Below are positions 51,561 through 59,802 of a stretch of DNA of 64,000 nucleotides, piece by piece. This DNA comes from a virus. The DNA lies in the IMG/VR virus record IMGVR_UViG_3300009034_000002, positions 62,001 through 126,000 of that record; one strand, written 5' to 3'. The first letter of the stretch is position 1. Each line of letters opens with the position of its first letter. Made by a program: the position numbers and the translations under genes. Below the pieces are notes generated by a model. It worked only from the letters and a program-made list of their open reading frames with translations. It had not been told where the DNA came from and made no database searches.

Positions 51561-52419
51561 TTAACATCCTCCTATCGGTACAAACTTCCCTTAACTTACC
51601 AAGTTCAATGTCAAACACATCAAACACAGGCTGTTCAAATAGTTCCTCATGGGAATACCAAGACGGTGAGTTGTACTTTGTTAATTTCACAGCAAACCCG
51701 CTAATGCCATCAAAGATTAACTTTTTTAATTCCTTGCGTGACATTTGAAAAGCATCGACATCAAAAGCAATAAATACTTGGCTGAACTTTTTTAACAAAC
51801 TAATTTGTACCCGAGTAAGTGAGGTGCCTAACGTGCCAACGCCAATGTCTTTATGCTTTAAACAATCCAATGGACCTTCCATAAGTAAAACACTCCTTGT
51901 TTTTACAAAATCGTAATTATATAAATACTTTGACTTGCTGAAGTTCTTAGCCGTATAGTAAAACTTGTTGTCAATATACCTCTTTTGCCAACCCACTAAT
52001 TCGCCGGCAAAAAAGATTGGAAAGACTGGATTTTCATCTTCCATATCCACCCAAGCAAATCCACCGGGCACAATTTTACGCTCTTCAAAAAAGTCTGAAA
52101 CTTTCTTACAAAGTTTCAAATTGTTCAATTTTACAACTGTATCTGGTAATGCTTCAACTTCTCCCTTGGGCTCTACGGAAGGAAAATACCTAGCTCCGCC
52201 TTCCAGCCTCCCTCCGGCGGAACATCTCCAACAATTCCAAAGCCCTTTCTGTTCATTAATCTGAAGGTTACCTGTTTCATCAACGCTGCCAATTCTCTCC
52301 GGACACCAAGGACAGTAAAAGAGCAACTCATCCCCAACCTGCTTAAGAAACCTAGTCATCTTTAATCTTCTTAACTCGGCTTCTTTTAAAATTGAACCAG
52401 AAATACTTACCTCCAACAA
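51553..52419 (-). CDS. DnaG/T7-type primase
   Basis: 288 residues as drawn. Zinc ribbon CPWC...CWRC near residues 36-67, then a Toprim domain with LLMEGPLDCLK (catalytic Glu) and FIAFDVDAF (DxD). There is no helicase domain; the DnaB-like gene at 53177 is separate. The start is uncertain: TTG at 52419 coincides with the SD. GGAGG is followed after 5 bases by an in-frame ATT (52404), a rare start codon, and the first ATG is at 52359. Confidence 0.82.
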   Translation of the reverse strand: MLEVSISGSILKEAELRRLKMTRFLKQVGDELLFYCPWCPERIGSVDETGNLQINEQKGLWNCWRCSAGGRLEGGARYFPSVEPKGEVEALPDTVVKLNNLKLCKKVSDFFEERKIVPGGFAWVDMEDENPVFPIFFAGELVGWQKRYIDNKFYYTAKNFSKSKYLYNYDFVKTRSVLLMEGPLDCLKHKDIGVGTLGTSLTRVQISLLKKFSQVFIAFDVDAFQMSRKELKKLIFDGISGFAVKLTKYNSPSWYSHEELFEQPVFDVFDIELGKLREVCTDRRMLNG

Positions 52420-52448
52420 ACAAAAAGGTAGATAGACAAAGGATTAAT

Positions 52449-52799
52449 TTAAGTTAAATTGTCTATCGTCTTACCATGATCATTCATTATAAACACTCGG
52501 CCTTCGCCAAGAATTACCAAATGTTTACCGTGTTCCTCTAGACCTTCGGCGTCTCCTGTAATCCTCCACAGTGTTACATGAAGGAACTCAAAACTCCCCT
52601 TTTCAGGGACAGAGCCTTCACAAAGCACTTCATGCCATTTTTCCAGATATGCATCAAACTCAGCTTCGTTTTTCACACATACCTTTTTAAAGCCAACACT
52701 TTCGCATTCGTATAAATAACACACCTTTGGTAAAACCGTGTCCCTTCCGTGTGTTACGCCTTCTTCTTCCGTTAAAACTCTAACTACCTTCACGTACAT
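52449..52799 (-). CDS. Hypothetical protein
   Basis: 116 residues, acidic, mostly beta-strand pattern, three Cys in the first half (CYLYECESVGFKKVC). Not recognised. ATG at 52799 follows GGGAGG with 9 bases and overlaps the upstream gene end by 20 bases. Between helicase and primase. Confidence 0.55.
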   Translation of the reverse strand: MYVKVVRVLTEEEGVTHGRDTVLPKVCYLYECESVGFKKVCVKNEAEFDAYLEKWHEVLCEGSVPEKGSFEFLHVTLWRITGDAEGLEEHGKHLVILGEGRVFIMNDHGKTIDNLT

Positions 52800-53175
52800 A
52801 GCTATCTTCCTCCCTTTCTTTACTTCCTTCCTGTCTATCTACCTTCAAACTGTTAACGACATCAATTACTTGGTCAAATGAAACTCTTCGTGGAATACCA
52901 TAATACTTTATGATAGGCGTTTCATGTTGTAGAAATATGTACAAATCTGGCTCAACATAGTACGCATCTCTAATTGCCATTGCTACCGATAAATAATCGC
53001 AATAAAGAAAGCCGACCCAACCTACCTTTGGCTTGTTCCCATACTTTGCAGGATATTTTTTCCATGCGTTTAAAACTTGTAGCAGTTTCTTCTTGTTCCT
53101 GCACACAATACAAAGTTTCCAAGGCCGATTCTTTGAAGTTATTGCCATTCGTAACCACGTCCAATTCTGTACCAT
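52780..53175 (-). CDS. Hypothetical protein after the helicase
   Basis: 131 residues. LCIVCRNKKKLLQVLNAWKKYP and a conserved-looking PDLYIFLQHETPIIKYYGIPR segment suggest a Rossmann-like alpha/beta core, with an acidic/basic tail. Not recognised. I start it at ATG 53175, one base past the helicase stop, with GGTGG 5 bases upstream; the longer frame to 53235 lies inside the helicase gene. Confidence 0.55.
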   Translation of the reverse strand: MVQNWTWLRMAITSKNRPWKLCIVCRNKKKLLQVLNAWKKYPAKYGNKPKVGWVGFLYCDYLSVAMAIRDAYYVEPDLYIFLQHETPIIKYYGIPRRVSFDQVIDVVNSLKVDRQEGSKEREEDSYVREGS

Positions 53176-53176
53176 A

Positions 53177-54496
53177 TTATCCACCAAGTAATGCTTCACT
53201 ATTCTCAATAGTTTCTTCAATGCCGACAGTGCCATCCGGCATCATTTTCAACTTTCCGCGCTCAACTAAGCTTTGCCGTTCGTAATTTATACTGTAGACT
53301 AACTCCCTTCCAGAAGGTGTATGTTTTGCGGCATCAAGATAAATTCGCAACGTGCCTTCATCCTTTTCCTTCGGAACAAGTTGGTTCAATGTAAAGAAAA
53401 AGTCACATGCAAAGATCTTTCCAAATGAGAAAGCAACATGTCTCCGGTCAGCACGTATTCTGTTAAAACCAGCTTTACTTAACTGAGTCGCAGTCCAAAT
53501 CGGCAAGTCCAATACTTTTGACAAGCCAGATAAATGGTTAAACTTCTCAAACAGTTGGAAGAAGTATTCTTGTTTACTCGCAGCAGACTTGATTAGGTCG
53601 CCATAATCAATAACAATTAAGTCAACTTTCCTCCCAGACTTTATTATCTCAGCCACTTTTGATTCAATATCGGTTGTTGTCAAGGAATAACTTGGATACG
53701 GAATTATTGAAAGTAGTTCATCAATATAAGCATAGTCCCTTGATACGTGTTCTTTGATATTATCCCACTCAACTCCCAGATCCTCCCTTGGGACGCCAGT
53801 TAAACATGACATAAAACGTTGGACGGTCATATTCTTAGATTCTTCAAGTGGAAAGTATACAACGCCGTACTTCTTCTTTAATACATTAACCGCAATATTA
53901 ATTAAAACGCAGGTCTTGCCTACACTTTTACTTCCGGCCAAAATGCCAAATTCACTCTTTCCAAGGCCACCAAACATAAGTTTATCGAGTTCGGTGTAAC
54001 CTGTGGGAATTGTATCCCGGAGAAAGCACATCTCTTGTAAAATCTGATTAAAGGTTGTAGCCTCTCCCCCGCCGCCAAATTGTGAAGAAAGCAAGTACTG
54101 TTCCGCAAGCTTAAGATCGCCATCGCGTGCTTGGATTAACGCCCTACTGAGAAGTTGTCTTTTCACAATATCTTTAACGGCATCTTTTACATAGTCAATA
54201 TTGTTGACACTGATACCATCAAAACAACGGTTGGCAATTGTAGTAAATTCCTCTTTCTCCTCAGGCGTAAACTTACGTTGTTCTACATACTTAAGTAGTT
54301 CTCGAAAGAAGACAACCTTTGATGGAGAATCAGTATAAACCCTGTAGTAATCTTGCAAACATTTCCTACAAATTTCCTTAACGGAAGAAGAAAAGATGGG
54401 TACGTCATTCTGTAATAACTGACGGGCAAAGCCTGAATCCGTTAACAGTAACTTGAGAACTTCAAATTCAAAATGTAAATCAATCGATTCTGTCAA
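53177..54496 (-). CDS. dnaB: DnaB-like replicative helicase
   Basis: 439 residues. The N-terminal helical domain (1-140) is followed by a RecA-type ATPase: TGYTELDKLMFGGLGKSE, Walker A AGSKSVGKT (187-195), Walker B VDLIVIDYGDLI and sensor region WTATQLSKAG. The Walker A is Lys-Ser-Val rather than the common PGxGKT. TTG at 54496 is the start, 8 bases after GGGAG. Acts with the separate primase two genes downstream. Confidence 0.88.
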   Translation of the reverse strand: MTESIDLHFEFEVLKLLLTDSGFARQLLQNDVPIFSSSVKEICRKCLQDYYRVYTDSPSKVVFFRELLKYVEQRKFTPEEKEEFTTIANRCFDGISVNNIDYVKDAVKDIVKRQLLSRALIQARDGDLKLAEQYLLSSQFGGGGEATTFNQILQEMCFLRDTIPTGYTELDKLMFGGLGKSEFGILAGSKSVGKTCVLINIAVNVLKKKYGVVYFPLEESKNMTVQRFMSCLTGVPREDLGVEWDNIKEHVSRDYAYIDELLSIIPYPSYSLTTTDIESKVAEIIKSGRKVDLIVIDYGDLIKSAASKQEYFFQLFEKFNHLSGLSKVLDLPIWTATQLSKAGFNRIRADRRHVAFSFGKIFACDFFFTLNQLVPKEKDEGTLRIYLDAAKHTPSGRELVYSINYERQSLVERGKLKMMPDGTVGIEETIENSEALLGG

Positions 54497-54500
54497 ATCA

Positions 54501-54791
54501 CTATCTCCCGTCTTGAATAAACTTTATATATCTATTTAAAGCACTCTTCGAAGCTAGTTGATTCGGGAAGATTACGCCGGAATCGAAATTTGCTCTCATG
54601 TAGATATCCAAATAATTAAATATTCCAAGTTCCATCAAAAACTTGCAACATTTACGGAAGTGTTTCCAATTATTAGACAATTCTGGGTTATTATCCGGAA
54701 GTGCTTTATAATAGGGTTGATACGCCCTGCGAAAGCACTCGTACACCGAAGCAACTTTCATAATGTCAACACTATAACAGTTAAATGGCAT
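54501..54791 (-). CDS. Hypothetical protein upstream of helicase
   Basis: 96 residues, helical, Tyr/Asn-rich (AYQPYYKALPDNNPELSNNWKHF). Not recognised. Neither ATG at 54791 nor ATG at 54761 has a good SD. It is the first full gene after a candidate promoter (54849-54877). A helicase-loader role is suggested only by its place before the helicase gene. Confidence 0.5.
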   Translation of the reverse strand: MPFNCYSVDIMKVASVYECFRRAYQPYYKALPDNNPELSNNWKHFRKCCKFLMELGIFNYLDIYMRANFDSGVIFPNQLASKSALNRYIKFIQDGR

Positions 54792-54808
54792 TTATTTACT
54801 TACACAAA

Positions 54809-54877
54809 TTAGGAGTCATTTATTATATCTATTGATACTCTAAGATTTACTTTAACATATTCTATGACCCTAGTCAA
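54809..54877 (-). CDS. Possible 22-residue peptide
   Basis: A short frame starting TTG at 54877 codes for TRVIEYVKVNLRVSIDIIND-type sequence. Its support is a strong SD, GAGGAGG, about 10 bases upstream, just after the radical SAM gene. The same bases also read as a promoter, so either interpretation may hold. Confidence 0.35.
   Translation of the reverse strand: MTRVIEYVKVNLRVSIDIINDS
54849..54877 (-). promoter_or_regulatory. Candidate promoter TTGACT-17-TAAAGT
   Basis: -35 TTGACT at 54872-54877, -10 TAAAGT at 54849-54854, spacer 17, upstream of the hypothetical gene at 54501 and the helicase-primase genes. Confidence 0.4.
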
Positions 54878-54905
54878 GTGTAAGAAACCTCCTCGTACTC
54901 AAACC

Positions 54906-55637
54906 TTAAGGATATACGGGAAAAACAGCACAAGCATTATACTTGATCAAGTCGATGACAAACGAATCCTTCAAAGCACTTGTGCCAAATCTTTGTGCCA
55001 ACGTTGCCTTAAACGCGACTAACTCTTTTCCAGGGTTTGTAAAAGTTAAATAAAACGAAACTCCAGAATTAACAACCACATCCAGATTGTTCCAAAACAG
55101 TTTTGAATTAAATGGCCTCCTTGTATTCTGTAAAAAGTTCTCAGGCGAAGTACCTTTGATATCTACAGCAAGTAAAACATTCTTGTTGATATATCGGAGA
55201 TACTCCTTTTTATAGGGCTTTTCAATAAGTAGTAGGTCACTATGAAATACAAACCGCTCAGGTAATCTCTCCACAATATCAAACCAGTCCTCAACATACA
55301 AACCGGGAGCACCTCCCATCAAATGGAAAACCTCCTGACCTGAATTAAGGAATGTTTTAACTAATTCATTACTATGGTAAATTTTGTAATCTCCCCAGAT
55401 TCCATCTGGAGTAACATAACAATAGAAACAATCCAGCGGACATCCAAAAAGTTGCACTACAAATTGATTATGTAATCTTTTCCCAAACCTACGATCATAG
55501 ATATAAGGAAACTTATCATAGCCGCTGCCACTTCTGTAAACATCACATTTTCTAAAATCGCCATCACATAGAAGATCGTCGCGTCTAATATCTAACTTTT
55601 GCCTTTCACAAATAGGTACTACCTTCCAATTTTTCAC
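54906..55637 (-). CDS. Radical SAM protein
   Basis: 243 residues. FGCPLDCFYC gives Cys66, Cys70 and Cys73, the CxxxCxxC site for the [4Fe-4S] cluster. HLMGGAPGLY matches the glycine-rich SAM-binding strand of PflA- and QueE-like proteins. An N-terminal region with two more Cys (C24, C31) precedes it. Reaction unknown. QueE (CX14CX2C) is less likely by cysteine spacing. GTG at 55637 lies just after the stop of the upstream gene; AAGGAGAAGG is upstream. Confidence 0.75.
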   Translation of the reverse strand: MKNWKVVPICERQKLDIRRDDLLCDGDFRKCDVYRSGSGYDKFPYIYDRRFGKRLHNQFVVQLFGCPLDCFYCYVTPDGIWGDYKIYHSNELVKTFLNSGQEVFHLMGGAPGLYVEDWFDIVERLPERFVFHSDLLLIEKPYKKEYLRYINKNVLLAVDIKGTSPENFLQNTRRPFNSKLFWNNLDVVVNSGVSFYLTFTNPGKELVAFKATLAQRFGTSALKDSFVIDLIKYNACAVFPVYP

Positions 55638-55644
55638 CTTATTG

Positions 55645-55953
55645 TTACGCCTTCTCCTTTTTCAATTCAATGTTTCTTTTACATTCACTAGAAACAACGG
55701 CTTGTTTCACAGGACCAAACTGTTCAACATCTTTATCCGTTAAGCCAGCCTCTTTAAAAAGTCCAAAGACCTTCTTGAAGAGTCCCCAAAGGTTGTTCTG
55801 AGCGGCATGTTCATCAGCAAATGCCAAATGATTAGGCATCCTTAGTATTATGTAGAGCGCATCCACCAAATATTTCAACTGCTCTTCCGACAAATGAAGT
55901 ACCATTGTATAATTACCGGTCATGTGTTTCGTAATGCAATCTCCAGGCCACAT
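55645..55953 (-). CDS. Hypothetical helical protein
   Basis: 102 residues, helical, with LHLSEEQLKYLVDALYIIL in the first half and a Lys-rich C-terminus. ATG at 55953 follows AAAGGAGGTG by 8 bases. Not recognised. Confidence 0.55.
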   Translation of the reverse strand: MWPGDCITKHMTGNYTMVLHLSEEQLKYLVDALYIILRMPNHLAFADEHAAQNNLWGLFKKVFGLFKEAGLTDKDVEQFGPVKQAVVSSECKRNIELKKEKA

Positions 55954-55999
55954 TATTTATCCACCTCCTTTACACTTTCCAATTTGGTTTTATACTGAT

Positions 56000-56305
56000 T
56001 TATGAGTCTTCCAAAAGTGGTCTATTAACTGAAACTCTGATCTTTGATTTAAACTTCTTAACTTCAGGCGGCCGACTGATAACCACCCTTGTGCCATTTA
56101 CAGCTTGGCCTCCACCCGCAAACGAGTAATGTGCATTGGCAAGAAATGGACCCGGTTTTTCAAACATCCTGTACGCATTTTTTTCATTAAAATCGGGGTA
56201 AAACTCATGGTCTAACTGTAAACTCAAATTTACATGGCTAATTGTAATTTGATAATCACCATCGAAAAATATTAAGGTTCCCTTACCGAAAGTAACTTCT
56301 GACAT
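56000..56305 (-). CDS. Hypothetical beta-rich protein
   Basis: 101 residues, strand-rich (GTLIFFDGDYQITISHVNLSLQL), Gly-rich FAGGGQAVNGT in the middle, basic toward the end. ATG at 56305 follows AAGGAGG by 7 bases. Not recognised. Confidence 0.55.
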   Translation of the reverse strand: MSEVTFGKGTLIFFDGDYQITISHVNLSLQLDHEFYPDFNEKNAYRMFEKPGPFLANAHYSFAGGGQAVNGTRVVISRPPEVKKFKSKIRVSVNRPLLEDS

Positions 56306-56332
56306 TTTAATTGCCTCCTTAGTTAAAAATAT

Positions 56333-56992
56333 TTATGGCGCTATTCCAGAATCGTCAGGGTCAAAATCAACGCCAAGTAGCTTTGCAATCTCACACAAAT
56401 ACCATTGTTTGTGATGACCCCCATCCGTTCCGATACCTTTTGACACCAACTTTTGTACTTCTGTCGTAACACCGGTATGGCCAGCTGGCATACTTGGGTG
56501 TTTTAATTCCATTTCGTTGCAGTTCATGCCACACGATGCTGCAATTTTGTTAAAACACCAATCTTTTACCTTTGGATCATCAGATGCCAATCCATGTATT
56601 GAGATCGCTTTTATTCCATCAAAATCACTTGGTTCATAAAATAACTTCTTCTCAATTTCGGATAACTCATCGTAGTCAAGCTGTAAGCCGTAAGTAAGAT
56701 CGATATAGTTGTGCATATCTTTGACGGTATCCACAACGCCTTCGTTCTTGGGCTTACTTCCTTTTCTAACTAAATTTGCCCATCGATCCAACTTTAAAAG
56801 TAGTAAGAAAAACGAATATCGAAACCAAGCCGGAAGTAAATGAAGTTTAAGAATTTCGAAGGCAAGTCCAACACGTTTAAAGTTGTCCAAAAAGTCTGCA
56901 TCATCTGCATAATCTGCCCCTTTACGTTCCATAAGTCCTAAACGTTCTTTATTCAACGCTTTACAAAGTGTAAAAAATTTCTCTATATTCAT
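56333..56992 (-). CDS. DUF1599-like (MazG-related) protein
   Basis: 219 residues. The N-terminal half has RKGADYADDADFLDNFKRVG, LKLDRWANL and DTVKDMHNYIDL, matching the KxxDYG...KxxR...DxxNY layout of DUF1599/nucleotide-modification-associated proteins, an all-alpha NTP-pyrophosphatase-like fold. The C-terminal half has Cys (CFNKIAASCGMNC) and GGHHKQWYLCEIAKLLG, which looks like a separate small domain. ATG at 56992 with GGGGG upstream. Probably nucleotide metabolism. Confidence 0.6.
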   Translation of the reverse strand: MNIEKFFTLCKALNKERLGLMERKGADYADDADFLDNFKRVGLAFEILKLHLLPAWFRYSFFLLLLKLDRWANLVRKGSKPKNEGVVDTVKDMHNYIDLTYGLQLDYDELSEIEKKLFYEPSDFDGIKAISIHGLASDDPKVKDWCFNKIAASCGMNCNEMELKHPSMPAGHTGVTTEVQKLVSKGIGTDGGHHKQWYLCEIAKLLGVDFDPDDSGIAP

Positions 56993-57001
56993 ACATCCCC
57001 C

Positions 57002-57196
57002 TTATTTCTTGCTTTCATACCAAGTAATCCAGCCACATGCACATTGCCAACCTAATTCGTATGGCCAGTCAATTTCCTTCATCTTTTTTGTGCATCTAGG
57101 ACAGAAAACTCTACCCAAAAGTCTATTCCAGAATGAAATATTGCGACCGTCAAAATCCGATTTCGGTTCCGGACTATCTTTAATGATTGCTCCCAT
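57002..57196 (-). CDS. Zinc-ribbon protein
   Basis: 64 residues. CPRC...CACG (VFCPRCTKKM, WQCACGWI) forms a four-cysteine zinc ribbon. ATG at 57196 follows GGAGG by 5-6 bases and directly follows the Ntn-hydrolase stop. Possible nucleic-acid or protein adaptor; no closer family. Confidence 0.65.
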   Translation of the reverse strand: MGAIIKDSPEPKSDFDGRNISFWNRLLGRVFCPRCTKKMKEIDWPYELGWQCACGWITWYESKK

Positions 57197-57197
57197 T

Positions 57198-57758
57198 TCA
57201 ATCCTCCTTATACTTTCCGAGTTTAAGTATGTGAAACGGTTTTCTCACACCGCCTGAAAACTGTTCAGCCGCTTCAAGTGCCATACGAACTTTCTCCTCC
57301 GGGGTTTGCGGTTGTTGTTCAAGCGCGAATAATGCGCCAATAGCGTAGTCTTGGCCACAGCCACATGCGTCGTAATTCTTCACAACCTTGCCAACCTGAA
57401 AATCGCCTTCAACGCTATATAAATTTCCTTTGTAACCAAGGAGAAATGATCCGCCTTTCACTTCGTTCTTATCTACCTCAGCAAAACCTTTCTTCTTAAA
57501 GCACTCAATCAGCTCATCGATAAACTTTGTACACAGATATTCGTAATCCGAGAGTCTCTTGGGGTGGTCAGGTGCTTTAAATGAGTATCTTAGTATCTGT
57601 CCCATCCGAAATGACGTAGTGAAACCAAAAATCATTTCATCATTAACGAACACCTTTTCGTCCGCCCTAACTCGTAAATCGTATCGGCCACCAACACCGG
57701 CCGAATCACCTCCAATATACACGGCGCCATCTTGAACATAGCCAACTATACAAGTCAT
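57198..57758 (-). CDS. Proteasome/HslV-like Ntn hydrolase
   Basis: 186 residues. The protein begins Met-Thr-Cys-Ile-Val-Gly, so Met removal exposes Thr1, the nucleophile of proteasome beta and HslV subunits. GGDSAGVGG and RADEKVF give the conserved Asp17-like and Lys33-like positions, and SFLLGYKGNLYSVEGDF plus GCGQDYAIGALFAL match the family core. The start ATG at 57758 with GGGAGG 8 bases before fixes this N-terminus; a longer frame to 57809 would bury Thr. Possibly a self-compartmentalised or head-maturation protease. No ATPase partner beside it. Confidence 0.78.
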   Translation of the reverse strand: MTCIVGYVQDGAVYIGGDSAGVGGRYDLRVRADEKVFVNDEMIFGFTTSFRMGQILRYSFKAPDHPKRLSDYEYLCTKFIDELIECFKKKGFAEVDKNEVKGGSFLLGYKGNLYSVEGDFQVGKVVKNYDACGCGQDYAIGALFALEQQPQTPEEKVRMALEAAEQFSGGVRKPFHILKLGKYKED

Positions 57759-57784
57759 ACTTTTATACCTCCCACTTATTTGCT

Positions 57785-58021
57785 TTAACCAACTTCGGTT
57801 TGGTTGCAAACTTTTACAACAAATTTCAAAAACGAAATTTTTAAATCGTTTTTCTTTTCTTCGTAGGCCTTAAGTAGTTCGAAGTGCCTATCCCACGTCA
57901 TGTCACTCGGACAATGACAAGCACCTATTCCATCAAACCATTCACATAGTTTGCAACATTTTAAAGGATTATACTTCCAAGGTCCCACATCGCACTTAAA
58001 TTTACTTAACGGACAATCCAT
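57785..58021 (-). CDS. Small cysteine-rich protein
   Basis: 78 residues. Eight Cys: C3, C10, KCCKLC and ACHC, then a basic helix. Two zinc sites or a cluster are plausible. ATG at 58021 follows AGGAGG by 7 bases. No family recognised. Confidence 0.6.
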   Translation of the reverse strand: MDCPLSKFKCDVGPWKYNPLKCCKLCEWFDGIGACHCPSDMTWDRHFELLKAYEEKKNDLKISFLKFVVKVCNQTEVG

Positions 58022-58032
58022 TCAAATACCTC

Positions 58033-59337
58033 CTAGCCGATAATTTTAGGTTCCCACCCAGATTGTTTACACCACTTCATCCTATTCCTTGACCAACGAT
58101 GAAGTGTGGGTTCATCTTGATCATACACATCAAAAATTAATAATATCTTGCCTTCCTTAAACCTAAGTCCTCTACCAACCTTTTGCTTCCAAGGGATTGG
58201 TCCACTCCCGCCGCCAGCAATAACCAAGACCTCAAAGTCATCAACATCCAAACCCTCTTCAACAACCTTTGTTCCAAATACAACCTGTTTCGTCCGTGCA
58301 AGCCGCAAACGATCATCGGGCTTAACATTCTGGTACAGGAACACCGAACCAGGAATTTGTTCCGAAAGGAGCTTACCGTGAGCAACTCTTCTAACAAATA
58401 CAAGTATTTTCTTTCCACACTTCCTTGACTTTTCCACAATGGACAGGACTTTTCTATTACGTGGTTCGTTATATACTATTCCAATTTCTTCAAGTTCGCT
58501 CAGATGGTTATATTTGTAACGTCTGGTATGTCTATGCTGAACAAACATTACTTTTGCTGGAGGAATATGACCATTTTTCTTCATATCCACAAGACCATAC
58601 TCATAAATAACTGGACCTGTAGCTGCAGTTTGTAACATATCCAATCCGTCTGACCTTCCTTTAGTGGTGCCAGATAAACCATACCTAAAATAAGCATTTT
58701 CCGCAGCCATCGATACATCAAACATCTGTTTTGCCGGGAGGTGATGCGACTCGTCGAAAAGGAGCAAGCCAAACGATTTAAGATCAAGTTTCTGTGCTGA
58801 AGCAAAACAAGCAACAATAATGTTTGCATCAAGTTGTTGCCTCTTTCCTCCTCCAATGGTGCCAACTTTACCAAGCCAGCTTCTGAACTTCTTTAAAGTT
58901 TGAAACTGTATTGTTGTACTTGGTACAACCAATAAGGTACGCAAACCAAGTATACGTGACAGTTCAGCCTCTACAAAAGTTTTCCCGCTAGCGGTTCCCA
59001 TACTCAATGTGCCTCTTCCAACTTCAATTGACCTCTGAACCGCTTCTTCTTGATAATCCCTTAATTCATAGAAGCCGGGGCCCCACTTAAATGGTTCCTT
59101 TTCCGGCCGAACTCTCTTATCCAAAACTTCAACATCAGGAAAGTACTTTTGAACTCGAGTAAGTAGTCCCGTCGGAAACGCATTCCTCCATAGCAGGACT
59201 TTAGGTCTTGGCCTACGATTTCGCTTTTTTGCTTGGATAAGTTCCCATCTAGGGTAAAATGATACCAGCTGACGGAAGAATTTCTGGTCAAACTCACCTT
59301 CAATTCTAGTTAATGAATTTCCAATTAGGAATTTCAC
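58033..59337 (-). CDS. UvsW-like superfamily 2 helicase
   Basis: 434 residues. The Q-like region is LRDYQEEAV. Motif I is MGTASGKT (113-120), II DESH (195-198), III SGTT, V GTKVVEEGLDV and VI QKVGRGLR. The 85-residue N-terminal extension and general layout resemble T4 UvsW, which handles branched DNA and recombination intermediates. GTG at 59337 follows GAGG by 8 bases. Fits the UvsX/gp32-type recombination set. Confidence 0.85.
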   Translation of the reverse strand: MKFLIGNSLTRIEGEFDQKFFRQLVSFYPRWELIQAKKRNRRPRPKVLLWRNAFPTGLLTRVQKYFPDVEVLDKRVRPEKEPFKWGPGFYELRDYQEEAVQRSIEVGRGTLSMGTASGKTFVEAELSRILGLRTLLVVPSTTIQFQTLKKFRSWLGKVGTIGGGKRQQLDANIIVACFASAQKLDLKSFGLLLFDESHHLPAKQMFDVSMAAENAYFRYGLSGTTKGRSDGLDMLQTAATGPVIYEYGLVDMKKNGHIPPAKVMFVQHRHTRRYKYNHLSELEEIGIVYNEPRNRKVLSIVEKSRKCGKKILVFVRRVAHGKLLSEQIPGSVFLYQNVKPDDRLRLARTKQVVFGTKVVEEGLDVDDFEVLVIAGGGSGPIPWKQKVGRGLRFKEGKILLIFDVYDQDEPTLHRWSRNRMKWCKQSGWEPKIIG

Positions 59338-59347
59338 GCTTCAGGCC

Positions 59348-59533
59348 TCACTCCGGACATTGCACTAAATGACCAAGTCTTTGTAGCATATCTTTGCACA
59401 TTAGTGAATAAATGTCGCCTCCAGGAAAAATTACTGCTGGAAGTTCAGACATCAATCTTGCTAGATTGTGCTTTAGTGAAATTAAATCCTCGTCACTGAT
59501 TATCCAGCGCTTCTGACAACATTGTTGTTCCAT
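59348..59533 (-). CDS. Small hypothetical protein
   Basis: 61 residues, helical, with Cys at 5-6, 46 and 59. ATG at 59533 follows GAGGTG by 4 bases. Not recognised. Confidence 0.5.
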   Translation of the reverse strand: MEQQCCQKRWIISDEDLISLKHNLARLMSELPAVIFPGGDIYSLMCKDMLQRLGHLVQCPE

Positions 59534-59556
59534 TTGTCACCTCGTAGTATAAAAAA

Positions 59557-59790
59557 CTAAGAACCTTTTTGTTCTGTCTTGACTAATTGCTTTTTTAATA
59601 TATTGAGATATTCCTCTATCTCAGCCGATGGGGTGTGATCATCATAAGTTGCATATAAGAGCGGTTGAGGCAAATGTGGATTCTGTTTAGCGTATTCCAG
59701 GAATCCCTTCAGGTGATTCGTAACTGCTTCCAGATCTTTAATACCTGAAAACACTAACGTGAAACATTTATCTGTACTAATTACATACAT
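59557..59790 (-). CDS. Small hypothetical protein
   Basis: 77 residues, mixed alpha/beta, soluble. ATG at 59790 follows AGGAGG by 8 bases and is close to the phosphoribosyltransferase stop. Not recognised. Confidence 0.5.
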   Translation of the reverse strand: MYVISTDKCFTLVFSGIKDLEAVTNHLKGFLEYAKQNPHLPQPLLYATYDDHTPSAEIEEYLNILKKQLVKTEQKGS

Positions 59791-59802
59791 TCCTAATACC
59801 TC

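Noticed and set aside
54906-55637. QueE assignment for the radical SAM protein
   Set aside because: QueE uses CX14CX2C; here the spacing is CxxxCxxC and no other queuosine gene except FolE2 is present.
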